Source of the DNA: Brevibacterium marinum
Lineage (GTDB): Bacteria; Actinomycetota; Actinomycetes; Actinomycetales; Brevibacteriaceae
DNA: 64,000 nucleotides
NCBI RefSeq assembly: GCF_011927955.1
Contig: NZ_JAATJN010000001.1
Location: 1,302,001 to 1,366,000 of the forward strand
Reading direction: 5' to 3'
Of this stretch, positions 50,226-59,476 are shown piece after piece. Both the position numbers and the translations under genes were made by a program. Under the pieces are notes generated by a model. It was given only the letters and a program-made list of their open reading frames with translations. It was not told where the DNA came from and made no database searches. The number at the start of each line of letters is the position of its first letter. Positions within the stretch are counted from its first letter, which is position 1.

Positions 50226-52294
50226 GTGACGACCCGACGCCGCCTCGGCCATCATCGTCGTCGGCCGGGGCGGTCGCCGAGCAGACTGCAGCGGCGGAGC
50301 GGGCCTCCGCCGAGATCCTTCGGAACGTCGACACTTCGAGCCGCTTTCGCACGAATCTCGGATGGTGGGTGTGGGTGATCGGCGGCATCTCGGTCGTCTT
50401 CACCCTCTACCACCTCTACGCCGCGCTGGAGCGTCCATTCAACACGTGGATGCACTCGTCCCTGCATCTTGCGGGGGCAACGGCCCTGATCTTCTTCCTC
50501 TATCCGGCCAGCAAGAAGCTGCTCGACGCGCCGACCGGCGGAAACCGCGTCGCCGACATCCTCATCGGTCGTGGCAAGGGGGTCCCCTGGTACGACGTCG
50601 TCCTCGGGTCGGCAGGCCTGTTCTGCAATCTCTACATCTTCTTCGACTACACGCGCCTGGTGAGCAATTCGGTGCAGATCCTCGGATACTCCGACTTCGA
50701 CTACGCGGTGGCCATACTCGGCGTGCTCCTCATCCTCGAAGCCACACGCCGATGCGTCGGTCTTCCGATCGTCATCATCGCAGGCGTCGCGATCCTCTAC
50801 GGCCTCTTCGGCAACTACAGCCCCGTCTTCAGACACTCGGGACTGAGCATCGACGATTTCGCCACGAATATGTTCCTGTCGAACGGCACCGGCATCTTCG
50901 GAACACCGATCCAAGTGTCGGCGAACTTCATCTTCCTGTTCCTGTTCTTCGCGGTGCTGCTCGTGCACACGAACATCGGGCAGTTCTTCAACGACCTCGC
51001 CTTCAGGCTCACAGGCAGGTTCACCGGCGGCCCGGCGAAGGCGGCTGTGGTCGCCTCGGGCCTCCAGGGAATGGTCTCGGGGTCCTCGGTGGCGAACACG
51101 GTCGCCTCTGGCTCATTCACCATTCCTCTGATGAAGAAGGCCGGCTTCAAACCTCACTTCGCCGCCGCGACAGAGGCCACGGCGTCGACCGGCGGTCAGG
51201 TCATGCCACCGATCATGGGCGCTGCGGCGTTCATCATGGCCCAGAACGTGCCCGACCTCGAATACAACGGGCTCATCGTCATCGCGATCATCCCCGCTGT
51301 CCTCTACTTCCTGGGAGCATTCCTCTCCATCCACTTCGAATCGAAGACGAGCGGAATCCTGGGAATGGCGAAGAGCAGCCTGCCCAACGGTGTCGAACTG
51401 CTCAAACGGCTCGACCTGCTGCTGCCGCTTGTCGTCATCGTCCTCACGCTGCTGTCCGGCATGTCGCCGATCCGTGCGGCCCTGTTCGGAATCGGCACCG
51501 GTTTCGTCCTCAGCTTCCTGCGCAAGCTCACCCGCCTCACGCCGCGGGCGTTCATCGACCTTCTCATCTCGGGGGCGAGGACTGCTCTGCCGGTCATCGC
51601 AGCGTGTGCCACGGCCGGGATCGTCGCCGGCACCGTCACAGTGACAGGGCTGGGCGGTCAGCTGGGCAAGGGCCTCGTCAACTTGGCCGGCGGGAACTTC
51701 TTCATCGTGCTGTTCATGGTGATGATCGCCTGCCTGGTGCTCGGCATGGGGCTTCCGACGACTGCGAACTACGTTGTGACAGCAACTGTCGCGGCACCGA
51801 TCCTGTACAACAACTTCGACGTCCCGCTCATCGCTGCGCACATGTTCGTGTTCTTCTTCGGCATCCTCGCCGACATCACGCCCCCTGTCTGCCTGGCGGC
51901 CTACGCCGGCGCGGGCATCGCAGGAGCGAACCCGATGCGAGCAGGAGTGACCGCGGTGCGAATCGCCATCGCCGGGTTCCTCATCCCCTATGTCTTCATT
52001 CTGCAGCCGGCTCTGCTGCTGCAGGGAACCTGGCAGGACATGCTGATCGCTCTCGTGACACTGATCTTGGGCATGGTCGGCGTCGCCGCGGGACTGGCGG
52101 GCTATTTCTTCGGGGCAGCGAACGTGGTCGAAAGGGTGCTGCTCTTCGTCGGCGGAATCGCCTTGGTCTATCCGAGCCTGTGGATCTCGGTGGCAGGGCT
52201 GGTGGTCCTGGTCATCATCGCCATCGAACAGAAGCTGCGGAAGGCGATCACTTCGGAGCAGATCGCGGCCCGACTCGCGACCCAGAGAGTCTGA
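50222..52294 (+). CDS. TRAP transporter fused permease
   Basis: A 690-residue permease with about 16-18 membrane segments, a fusion of the small (DctQ-like) and large (DctM-like) TRAP subunits found in TAXI systems. SGLQGMVSGSSVANTVASGS is the hallmark loop and STGGQVMPPIMGAAAFIMA follows. LVLGMGLPTTANYVVTATVA, then GILADITPPVCLAAYAGAGI, are the second-half equivalents. It uses an ion gradient together with the binding protein just upstream. Starts at GTG 50222 in the GTGA overlap. Confidence 0.92.
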   Translation: MSDDPTPPRPSSSSAGAVAEQTAAAERASAEILRNVDTSSRFRTNLGWWVWVIGGISVVFTLYHLYAALERPFNTWMHSSLHLAGATALIFFLYPASKKLLDAPTGGNRVADILIGRGKGVPWYDVVLGSAGLFCNLYIFFDYTRLVSNSVQILGYSDFDYAVAILGVLLILEATRRCVGLPIVIIAGVAILYGLFGNYSPVFRHSGLSIDDFATNMFLSNGTGIFGTPIQVSANFIFLFLFFAVLLVHTNIGQFFNDLAFRLTGRFTGGPAKAAVVASGLQGMVSGSSVANTVASGSFTIPLMKKAGFKPHFAAATEATASTGGQVMPPIMGAAAFIMAQNVPDLEYNGLIVIAIIPAVLYFLGAFLSIHFESKTSGILGMAKSSLPNGVELLKRLDLLLPLVVIVLTLLSGMSPIRAALFGIGTGFVLSFLRKLTRLTPRAFIDLLISGARTALPVIAACATAGIVAGTVTVTGLGGQLGKGLVNLAGGNFFIVLFMVMIACLVLGMGLPTTANYVVTATVAAPILYNNFDVPLIAAHMFVFFFGILADITPPVCLAAYAGAGIAGANPMRAGVTAVRIAIAGFLIPYVFILQPALLLQGTWQDMLIALVTLILGMVGVAAGLAGYFFGAANVVERVLLFVGGIALVYPSLWISVAGLVVLVIIAIEQKLRKAITSEQIAARLATQRV

Positions 52295-52362
52295 GAACGG
52301 CCCGGCTCTCGGTGCGAATTCGACTCTGTGCACGAGGGGCCGACCGAGCCGATTGTGCGGTT

Positions 52363-52400
52363 CTCACAGCACACCTTGTGCGACATTGTGAGATGCTGTG
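52363..52400. promoter_or_regulatory. Alternative hairpins before oligopeptide operon
   Basis: CTCACA (52363-52368) can pair with TGTGAG (52387-52392), while the overlapping CACAGCA (52365-52371) can pair with TGCTGTG (52394-52400). The two pairings exclude each other. They lie between the TRAP permease gene and the oligopeptide-binding protein gene, about 130 bp ahead of its start, and could be an operator or a switchable leader. Confidence 0.4.
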
Positions 52401-52526
52401 GCATCAACAACAACGATCAGCCGTAAAGTGACAGGGAGCACAGCGAATTCTCACAGCCAGGTGTGTGCGCACCGGTGAAGCTTGAGTGCCGATAAGTTCA
52501 TGTTCACGCCGATTCGAAGGACAATG

Positions 52527-54347
52527 ATGTTCACGCAAGGAAAGCTGCGCAGACGGCTGGTCACGGGCTTTGCCGGTCTTGCGGCAATGGCTCTTGTCGG
52601 CTCCATCGCAGCCGCTCCCGCCCAGGCCGCGACCGAAGAGGCCGAGGACCCGTCGGTGATGCGGATCGCCACGGACGATTTCATCGACTCGTTCAATCCG
52701 TTCACCTCGTTCTACCTGATGCCGACGAATACGTTCAAATACATGTATGAGAACCTCGTCGCCAACAGTGCCGAGACCGGTGATGTGATCGAGGGTCTCG
52801 CCACCGAATGGAACACGGAGGAGGGCGGCAAACGCTGGACGTACAAGATCCGCCCCGAGATGAAGTGGTCCGACGGGGAACCGCTGACATCCGAGGACGT
52901 GGCATGGACGTATAACCAGATGATGGAAAAGGACGAACTCTCCGTCGCCAACGGCGGGCTCGTGGAGAACTTCGCCAAGGTCGAGGCACCTGATGAGTCC
53001 ACCGTGGTCATCACGCTGAAGGAGCCGCAGGCGAACAATCCCGGCCAGGAGATCCCTGTCGTGCCGAAACACGTCTGGTCGAAGATCGACAAGCCGGGAG
53101 AGTTCAAGAACGAAGAGAACACCGTCGGCTCGGGACCGTTCCAGCTCGAGAGCTACGAGGCGAACAAGTCCGTCACGCTCAAGTCCAATCCGAACTTCTG
53201 GCGGGGCGAACCCACTCTCGACAAGATCCAGTACCGCTACTACACGAACTCCGACGCGCAGGTCCAAGCCATACGCTCCGGTGAGGTCGATTTCATCACA
53301 GGGCTGACACCCGAGCAGTTCAAGGCGATCGAAGACGCAGACGGTGTCGAGACCAATGTGGGCAACGGCCGCCGGTTCAGCGGCATCTCGATCAACTCGG
53401 GTCTGGCCGATGCCGACGGTGAGGAATTCGGCACCGGTCATGCGGCGCTGAAGGACAAGAAGGTCCGGCAGGCCATTCGTGCCGGCATCGACATCGACAC
53501 CCTGCGCGAACAGGTCATGCAGGACTACGCCCAGCCGGCCACGAGCTTCGTGCCGTCGGTGTATGAGAAGTGGGCGCTGCCCGAGGACGATCCTGTGATC
53601 ACCGGGTTCGATGTCGAGAGGGCGAAGAAGCTTCTCGACGAAGCCGGCTGGAAGGAAGGTTCGGACGGCATTCGCGAGAAGGACGGGGAGAAGCTCTCAC
53701 TGCGTTTCCTCACCGATGCGGATGCGACGGTTGAGCAGAACACGGCGAAGTTCGTCAAGCCGTGGATGAAGGACATCGGCATCGAGCTCAAGAACGAGGC
53801 CAGCGATGTCGACACCGTCTCGGAACGTTCGACCAAAGGCGACTACGACATGTACTTCTCCGGCTGGTCGCTCAGCCCGGATCCCGACTACCAGCTCTTC
53901 ATCAACACGTGTGGCTCGCGCCCCGATGCCGAAGGCAGCGGCGGCACCTCGCAGGACGGCTACTGCAGCGAGGAGTTCGACAAGCTCTACCAGCAGCAGC
54001 ACGTCGAGCTCGACGAGAACAAGCGCGCCGAGCTCGTCCACCAGGCGCTGGCCCTGCACTACGAAGACACGGCTTCGATCACGCTGTGGTATCAGAATCA
54101 GCTTGAGGCTTTCCGCTCGGATCGGTTCACCGGCTTCACCAAGCAGCCGACCGATGGCGGAATCATCGCCAACCAGGTCGGCTACTGGGGCTACTCTTCG
54201 GTCGAACCCGCCAGCGCGGCCGACGCCTCCGGAGGCGGCGGCATGGGTGCCGGCGGCTGGATCGGAATCGCCGCCGCGGCCATCGTGGTCATCGGCGGGG
54301 GCGGCTTCCTGATCAGTCGTCGCAAGAAGTCCGACGATCGCGAATAG
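52527..54347 (+). CDS. Peptide ABC transporter substrate-binding protein, membrane-anchored
   Basis: A 606-residue SBP_bac_5 protein (peptide/nickel class). A Sec signal (GKLRRRLVTGFAGLAAMALV) ends near AAPAQA-A and has no lipobox Cys. SVMRIATDDFIDSFNPFTSF starts the mature fold, with EMKWSDGEPLTSEDVAWTYN and NTVGSGPFQLESYEANKSVT as family motifs. Instead of a lipid anchor the C-terminus has a Gly-rich spacer, a membrane helix (WIGIAAAAIVVIGGGGFLIS) and the basic tail RRKKSDDRE. Start at ATG 52527, with GAAGGA upstream; ATG 52524 adjoins it. Likely ligands are oligopeptides, perhaps murein peptides given the downstream enzymes. Confidence 0.9.
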   Translation: MFTQGKLRRRLVTGFAGLAAMALVGSIAAAPAQAATEEAEDPSVMRIATDDFIDSFNPFTSFYLMPTNTFKYMYENLVANSAETGDVIEGLATEWNTEEGGKRWTYKIRPEMKWSDGEPLTSEDVAWTYNQMMEKDELSVANGGLVENFAKVEAPDESTVVITLKEPQANNPGQEIPVVPKHVWSKIDKPGEFKNEENTVGSGPFQLESYEANKSVTLKSNPNFWRGEPTLDKIQYRYYTNSDAQVQAIRSGEVDFITGLTPEQFKAIEDADGVETNVGNGRRFSGISINSGLADADGEEFGTGHAALKDKKVRQAIRAGIDIDTLREQVMQDYAQPATSFVPSVYEKWALPEDDPVITGFDVERAKKLLDEAGWKEGSDGIREKDGEKLSLRFLTDADATVEQNTAKFVKPWMKDIGIELKNEASDVDTVSERSTKGDYDMYFSGWSLSPDPDYQLFINTCGSRPDAEGSGGTSQDGYCSEEFDKLYQQQHVELDENKRAELVHQALALHYEDTASITLWYQNQLEAFRSDRFTGFTKQPTDGGIIANQVGYWGYSSVEPASAADASGGGGMGAGGWIGIAAAAIVVIGGGGFLISRRKKSDDRE

Positions 54348-54357
54348 TTCCAGGCTG

Positions 54358-54397
54358 ATCGTCGGCGAGCCTCGTGAGCTCGACGCTCGCCGACGAT
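54358..54397 (+). terminator. Attenuator-like hairpin between SBP and permease genes
   Basis: Perfect 13-bp arms ATCGTCGGCGAGC/GCTCGCCGACGAT with a 14-nt loop, starting 11 bp after the stop of the binding-protein gene. It resembles the hairpin at the same place in the pst operon. No U-tract follows, so partial read-through or 3'-end protection is expected. Confidence 0.7.
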
Positions 54398-54442
54398 GAT
54401 CCCTGCACCACGTGCTTCCTCAGCGAGACCAGGAGTTGTCCA

Positions 54443-55516
54443 GTGACGATACCGACCCACGATCCGCCAACCCCGGCGGGCGGCCCCGAACCCGACAGCT
54501 CCGGCGCCGGGGGCGGCCGCGACACGGACGAACCGTCGAAGGGCGGGTCGTTCCTCGGCTACCTTCTGCGCAAACTCGGCGGAGCCCTGACCTCGATGAT
54601 CCTGGTCATCGTGCTCGGCTTCTTCGCGTTCCGCATGCTCCCCGGCGACCCCGTGCTCAAGATCGCCCAGGAACGCCGCATGAGCCCGGCCCAGATCGCC
54701 GAACTGCGCAGTCAGTACGGCCTCGACGACCCGCTGGTCGTCCAGTTCTGGGACTATCTGGTCGGCATCTTCACCGGCGAACTGGGTGAGAGCTACGTCT
54801 ATCGCAAGCCCGTCTCCGAGCTCATCGTCGACTATCTGGGTCCGACGCTTCTGCTCACGGCCACCGCGGCCGTCATCGCGATCACCCTGGGCCTGTGGCT
54901 GGGCCAGCTCTCTGCCTGGCGCCGCAATTCGCCCTTCGACAAGCTCGCGTCCTCGACCTCGCTCGTGTTCTGGTCGGTGCCGACCTTCTGGCTGGGCCTC
55001 ATCCTGCTCATGATCTTCGGCGGCACCCTGCAGTGGCTGCCCACCGGCGGCATGATCACCCCCGGGCTCGACCCGTGGTCCTTCGCCGGCATCATCGACG
55101 TGATCACACACCTCATCCTGCCCGTCATCACCATGGTCGCCGTCGTCTACGCACAGTTCCTCATGGTCATGCGCGCCTCGCTCGTGGAAGAGATGAGTGA
55201 GGACTATCTCACGACCGCACGCGCCAAGGGGCTGACCGAGGACGAGGTGCGTCGCAAGCACGCGGTGCCCAATGCGCTGCTGCCCACGGTCACGGTCGTC
55301 TTCATGCACCTCGGCGGACTCATCGCCGGCGCGGTCACCGTCGAAGCGGTGTTCTCCTGGCCGGGCCTGGGCAAGCTCACCTTCGAAGCGATCAGCGGAC
55401 CCGACCTGCCGCTGCTGCAGGGCACGTTCGTCGTGTTCTCTGCCATCATCATCGTCATGAACTTGGCGGCGGACATCGTCTACCGGTTTCTGGATCCACG
55501 AGTCAGGAGGGCATGA
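54443..55516 (+). CDS. Peptide ABC transporter permease (DppB type)
   Basis: A 357-residue permease. A 35-residue hydrophilic Pro/Gly/Asp-rich N-terminus precedes six membrane helices. FFAFRMLPGDPVLKIA is the DppB family start, and the EAA loop is in EDYLTTARAKGLTEDEVRRK. The end VFSWPGLGKLTFEAISGPDL is conserved. GTG 54443 is preceded by CAGGAG. Downstream it overlaps the second permease (ATGATGA). Confidence 0.92.
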   Translation: MTIPTHDPPTPAGGPEPDSSGAGGGRDTDEPSKGGSFLGYLLRKLGGALTSMILVIVLGFFAFRMLPGDPVLKIAQERRMSPAQIAELRSQYGLDDPLVVQFWDYLVGIFTGELGESYVYRKPVSELIVDYLGPTLLLTATAAVIAITLGLWLGQLSAWRRNSPFDKLASSTSLVFWSVPTFWLGLILLMIFGGTLQWLPTGGMITPGLDPWSFAGIIDVITHLILPVITMVAVVYAQFLMVMRASLVEEMSEDYLTTARAKGLTEDEVRRKHAVPNALLPTVTVVFMHLGGLIAGAVTVEAVFSWPGLGKLTFEAISGPDLPLLQGTFVVFSAIIIVMNLAADIVYRFLDPRVRRA

Positions 55517-56478
55517 TGAGCGATTCGAACCCGACTCGGTCCACGCCGTCATCGTCAGACGCCACCCGCGCCGAGGCGAACGCACCCATCGACGGCGCGA
55601 AGCTCGTCCGCGAACGCAGGCTGAGCAATGCCAAGAGGAATTGGTCCCTGTTCCGCTCCGACATCCCCGCGATGGTCGGCGCGATCCTGCTCGTCTTCTT
55701 CATCCTCATCGCGGTCTTCGCCCCGCTAATCGCACCCGCTTCGATGCTCGACGTGACGAAACAGCTCGACGCGCCGCGCTACGCACCGCCGAGCCTCGCC
55801 CACCCGTTGGGCACCGACGACCTCGGCCGTGAACTCTGGATCCGGATCCTCTGGGGTGCGCGAGTATCGATCCTCGTCGGGGTCGCGGCGACGGTCATGT
55901 CGATGGTCATCGGCACCGTCATGGGACTGGCGGCCGGACACTTCAAAGGGCTGTTCGGTGCAGTCGTGATGCGCATCATCGACTTCTTCATCGTCCTGCC
56001 CTCCCTGCTGCTCGCGATCGTCCTCTCCTCCGTCCTCGAACGCGGCGTCTTCACGATCGTCATCGCCATCGGCCTCACCTCCTGGGCGACGACGGCGCGC
56101 ATCGTGCGGTCTCAGGCTCTGAGCGTCGAATCCCGGCTCTACATCGAAAGGGCGCGCATCCTCGGCGCCGGACATCGGCATATCCTGTTCAAGCACATGC
56201 TGCCCGCCGTGATGCCGCTGGTGCTGGCCAACACGACCCTGACCGTCGGCAGCGCGATCATCGCCGAATCCACCCTGTCCTTCCTGGGGTTGGGGGATAC
56301 GAGCAAGGAGTCCTGGGGAACGATCCTCAAGAACTCGATGGACATCTCCGCCGCGACCTCCGGCTACTGGTGGTACGTTCTCACACCCGGCATCGCGATC
56401 CTGCTCGTGGTGCTCGCCTTCACGATGGTCGGCCGCGCGTTCGAAGCCATCATCAACCCAGCCCTGAGGAGCCGCTGA
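55516..56478 (+). CDS. Peptide ABC transporter permease (DppC type)
   Basis: A 320-residue permease. It has the short first helix after RRLSNAKRNWSLFRSDIPAM, then APPSLAHPLGTDDLGRELWI, the DppC hallmark LGTD..GRD-like motif, and the EAA loop RARILGAGHRHILFKHMLPA. The start may be ATG 55516 (AGGAGG 5 bases ahead) or the adjoining ATG 55513, and overlaps the upstream stop. The stop overlaps the ATPase start (TGATG). Confidence 0.92.
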   Translation: MSDSNPTRSTPSSSDATRAEANAPIDGAKLVRERRLSNAKRNWSLFRSDIPAMVGAILLVFFILIAVFAPLIAPASMLDVTKQLDAPRYAPPSLAHPLGTDDLGRELWIRILWGARVSILVGVAATVMSMVIGTVMGLAAGHFKGLFGAVVMRIIDFFIVLPSLLLAIVLSSVLERGVFTIVIAIGLTSWATTARIVRSQALSVESRLYIERARILGAGHRHILFKHMLPAVMPLVLANTTLTVGSAIIAESTLSFLGLGDTSKESWGTILKNSMDISAATSGYWWYVLTPGIAILLVVLAFTMVGRAFEAIINPALRSR

Positions 56479-58130
56479 TGACCGACCTGAGCTTCGACAA
56501 GGTCTCGATCACCTACCGATCCTCCTCGACTCGAGGAGATGTCGTCGCAGTCAGCGACATCAGTCTCGAACTGCCCGCCGGAGCCACGCTGGGCATCGCC
56601 GGAGAATCGGGTTCGGGCAAGTCCACACTGATCATGTCGGCATTGCGCCTGCTGCCGAAGTCCGCTCTCGTCGAGGGGGAGGTCCGCCTCGGCGGGAAGG
56701 ACATCAAGGAGCTGAGCTTCGGTCAGATCCGTGCGGTGCGGTGGGCTCAGGCCTCGATCGTCTTCCAGGGTGCCCTGCACTCGCTCAATCCCGTCCGCGA
56801 AGTCGGCCGGCAGATCATCGAGGCCCTCGAACACCATGCGAAGGACACTTGGACGACACCGGCCACACGACGCGACCGGATGTTCGAACTGCTCGAGGAG
56901 GTCGACCTCGACCCCGGCAAGGCTGTGTCGTATCCGCATGAGCTCTCCGGTGGGCAGAAGCAGCGGATCATGATCGCCATGGCCCTGGCCTGCGAACCGG
57001 ACATCATCATCGCCGACGAGCCGACCACCGCCCTCGACGTCATCGTGCAGAAGCAGATCCTGTCCGGCCTCGCACGCCTCGTCGCCGAACGCGGCATCTC
57101 CCTGCTCATGATCAGCCACGACCTCGCGGTGCTTTCAGCCGTATGCGCGAACCTCGCGATCATGCGCCACGGCAAGCTCGTCGAATACGGTCCCAGCGAC
57201 CAGGTCTGTTTGGACCCGACCGAGGACTACACGAAGCAGCTGGCAGGGGCGTTCCCGCAGATCGGGGACGCTGAGTCACGAATGAATCCGCGGACCCTCA
57301 AGCCCGCCGAGGTGCGCCGGGCGCAGCCGTATGAGATGACCGACGAGGTGGTCATCGAAGCCAAGAACCTCAGTGTCTCCTTCGACACCCGGCAGGGGAG
57401 GGAGCGGGCCGTCCGCGATGTCGACCTGGCACTGCACGAAGCGGAGATCCTCGCAGTCGTCGGCCAGTCCGGATCGGGAAAGACGACCCTGGCCAGGTCT
57501 CTGCTCGGCCTGCAGGCGGTGGATCCGGGCTCCCAGGTGGAATTCGCAGGCAAGGCGCTGCCGACGAAGGCGAAGGCCCTGCGGACATTCCGTCGACAGG
57601 TGCAGATGATCCTCCAGGACCCCTCGGGCTCGCTCAACCCGAAGCGCAGCGTCTACGAGGCGGTCGTCGAAGGGCTGCGCGTGCAGAAGATCACCGATGA
57701 CGAATACGCGCGGGTCATCGGAGCCCTCGAAGCCGCCGAGCTGACACCGCACGACTACCTCGAGTCGATTCCCCAGGAGCTCTCCGGCGGTCAGCGACAG
57801 AGAGTCGTGATCGCGGGCGCCCTGGCCCTCAACCCACGGGTCCTCATCGCCGATGAGCCGGTCGCCTCCCTCGACGCCTCGGTGCGCGGAGAGATCCTGT
57901 CCCTGTTCCTCGCTCTGAAGAAGAACCTGGGCATGAGCGCGCTCATCATCACCCACGACCTCGGTCTGGCCTGGAACATCGCCGATACTGTGGCCGTGAT
58001 GAAGAAGGGTGAGATCGTCGAGTACGGTGACGTCGACACAGTGCTGGCCGACCCGCAGCATGCATACACGCAGGAACTCCTCGCAGCAGTTCCCCGACTG
58101 GGAAGTCAGAGTCTGGTCACGAATGGATAG
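56478..58130 (+). CDS. Peptide ABC transporter ATPase, two-domain
   Basis: A 550-residue fusion of two ABC ATPases (DppD and DppF equivalents). Domain 1 (1 to about 265): Walker A GESGSGKS, signature ELSGGQKQRIM, Walker B IIIADEPTTALD, switch ISHDLAV. Domain 2 (about 295-540): Walker A GQSGSGKTT, signature ELSGGQRQRVV, Walker B VLIADEPVASLD, switch ITHDLGL. Both nucleotide sites look competent. It completes the importer started at 52527. The last 8 bp overlap the LD-carboxypeptidase gene. Confidence 0.95.
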   Translation: MTDLSFDKVSITYRSSSTRGDVVAVSDISLELPAGATLGIAGESGSGKSTLIMSALRLLPKSALVEGEVRLGGKDIKELSFGQIRAVRWAQASIVFQGALHSLNPVREVGRQIIEALEHHAKDTWTTPATRRDRMFELLEEVDLDPGKAVSYPHELSGGQKQRIMIAMALACEPDIIIADEPTTALDVIVQKQILSGLARLVAERGISLLMISHDLAVLSAVCANLAIMRHGKLVEYGPSDQVCLDPTEDYTKQLAGAFPQIGDAESRMNPRTLKPAEVRRAQPYEMTDEVVIEAKNLSVSFDTRQGRERAVRDVDLALHEAEILAVVGQSGSGKTTLARSLLGLQAVDPGSQVEFAGKALPTKAKALRTFRRQVQMILQDPSGSLNPKRSVYEAVVEGLRVQKITDDEYARVIGALEAAELTPHDYLESIPQELSGGQRQRVVIAGALALNPRVLIADEPVASLDASVRGEILSLFLALKKNLGMSALIITHDLGLAWNIADTVAVMKKGEIVEYGDVDTVLADPQHAYTQELLAAVPRLGSQSLVTNG

Positions 58131-59325
58131 CCCCACCTCATATGGCTCGGGCGCTGCGAACACGTTCGCAGGCGTCACCCCGTACCTCGACACCGCACCG
58201 CTGCAGGCCGGGGACACAGTCCGCCTCATCGCGCCCTCGGAGCCCACCGACGAGAAGTCTCTCCAGCGGGCGATCGCACAGCTCGAATCCTGGCGGCTGC
58301 GGGTCGTCGTCGGTGACAACGTTCGCGCTCGCCACCCGCACGTGAACTACCTGGCGGGCACCGACGAGCAGCGCAGGCACGACCTCGTCGACGCCTGGTG
58401 CGATCCGGACACCTCGGCGGTCATCGCTCTGCGTGGCGGATTCGGGGCGATGCGTCTGCTCGACGGAATCGACTTCGCTCTCATGCGCAGGCATGCGCTG
58501 CGAGCCGACGGACGGCCCAAACTGCTCACCGGCTCCTCGGACATCACGGCGCTGCACCAAGCTTGGCATCACCACCTGTCGGTGGCGACTCTGTTCTGCC
58601 CCATGGTCGGCAATGATCCGTTCAAGAACTCCACGGTCGTCCCCGCCGAGGTGGCCACCTGGCTGTTCGAACCCTGGGGAGGCCGCGAACTCGGGTTCCC
58701 CGCCGACACTGCGCATTGCACAGGCTCCAGCGCCGCGGCAGGCAGGCTTAGGTGGTCGAAATGGTCCGAAGATTCGCCGGGAGACCAGTCCAAAACGTCC
58801 ACTCAAGCGGGGGCGATCACGCAAGATGGGGCGACCACTCGAGCGGGGGCGACGGGGCACGCGGGTGCGTCGGCGGCAGCGTCTGGTCCGCTCAGCCGGG
58901 CGCGGACCTTGGTACCGGGGACGGCGAAGGGCCGCCTCGGCGGGGGCAACCTCAGCTTGGTCGCGGCAGCGATCGGAAGCCCGGAGTTGGCCGGAGTGCG
59001 GGAGGACCGTGAGCGATACGGACCTTCGATCCTCATGCTCGAGGACGTTGACGAGGAGCTCTACCGCCTCGACAATCTGCTCGTCCAGCTGGTGCGTGGT
59101 GGGTGGTTCGCCTCGGCGGACGCGGTGGTGCTGGGATCCTGGCAGGACTGCGCCCAGGTCGACGAGGTCGAGGAGCTGTTCATGGACTACCTGGGTGAGG
59201 CAGGCATTCCCGTTGTGTCCGAGATGGGCTTCGGGCACGACCCGGACGCGCCGAGCACCCCGCTGGGAGTCGACGTCACGCTCGAGGCTCCTGCCAACGG
59301 ACGACCTCGGATGTGGGTGGAATGA
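58123..59325 (+). CDS. LD-carboxypeptidase (peptidase S66)
   Basis: A 400-residue serine peptidase of the LdcA/MccF family. RLIAPSEPTD and IALRGGFGAMRLLDGIDF lead to the nucleophile Ser139 in LLTGSSDITALHQ; the later PSILMLEDVDEELYRLDNLL and ASADAVVLGSWQDC supply the Glu of the triad, and the final GHDPDAPSTPLGV the His. LdcA removes the terminal D-Ala of murein tetrapeptides; MccF-type members cleave other amide bonds. An insert of four 6-residue repeats (TQAGAI, TQDGAT, TRAGAT, GHAGAS; residues 227-250) is encoded by 18-bp DNA repeats at 58801-58872. ATG 58123 overlaps the ATPase stop, so it belongs to the transporter operon. Confidence 0.88.
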   Translation: MDSPTSYGSGAANTFAGVTPYLDTAPLQAGDTVRLIAPSEPTDEKSLQRAIAQLESWRLRVVVGDNVRARHPHVNYLAGTDEQRRHDLVDAWCDPDTSAVIALRGGFGAMRLLDGIDFALMRRHALRADGRPKLLTGSSDITALHQAWHHHLSVATLFCPMVGNDPFKNSTVVPAEVATWLFEPWGGRELGFPADTAHCTGSSAAAGRLRWSKWSEDSPGDQSKTSTQAGAITQDGATTRAGATGHAGASAAASGPLSRARTLVPGTAKGRLGGGNLSLVAAAIGSPELAGVREDRERYGPSILMLEDVDEELYRLDNLLVQLVRGGWFASADAVVLGSWQDCAQVDEVEELFMDYLGEAGIPVVSEMGFGHDPDAPSTPLGVDVTLEAPANGRPRMWVE

Positions 59326-59402
59326 GAGAGTGAGGTGTGAGACTTGAACCGGTCGACGGCGAAGAATAGCTCAGCGATGAATGTGAACTCGAGCAGAGAG
59401 AA

Positions 59403-59476
59403 GGTGCCGAACATGGAGAAGATGCCGAGCATGCGGAGGGTACCGAACACGAGGGCAGGTGCCGACCATGGGTGAA
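59403..59476. repeat. Degenerate 18-19 bp repeats before beta-lactamase-fold gene
   Basis: Four related units of the form ggtgccgaacatggagaa run from 59403 to about 59476. The last contains the start codon of the next gene (ggtgccgaccatggg). Similar repeats occur at many gene edges in this window. Confidence 0.6.
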
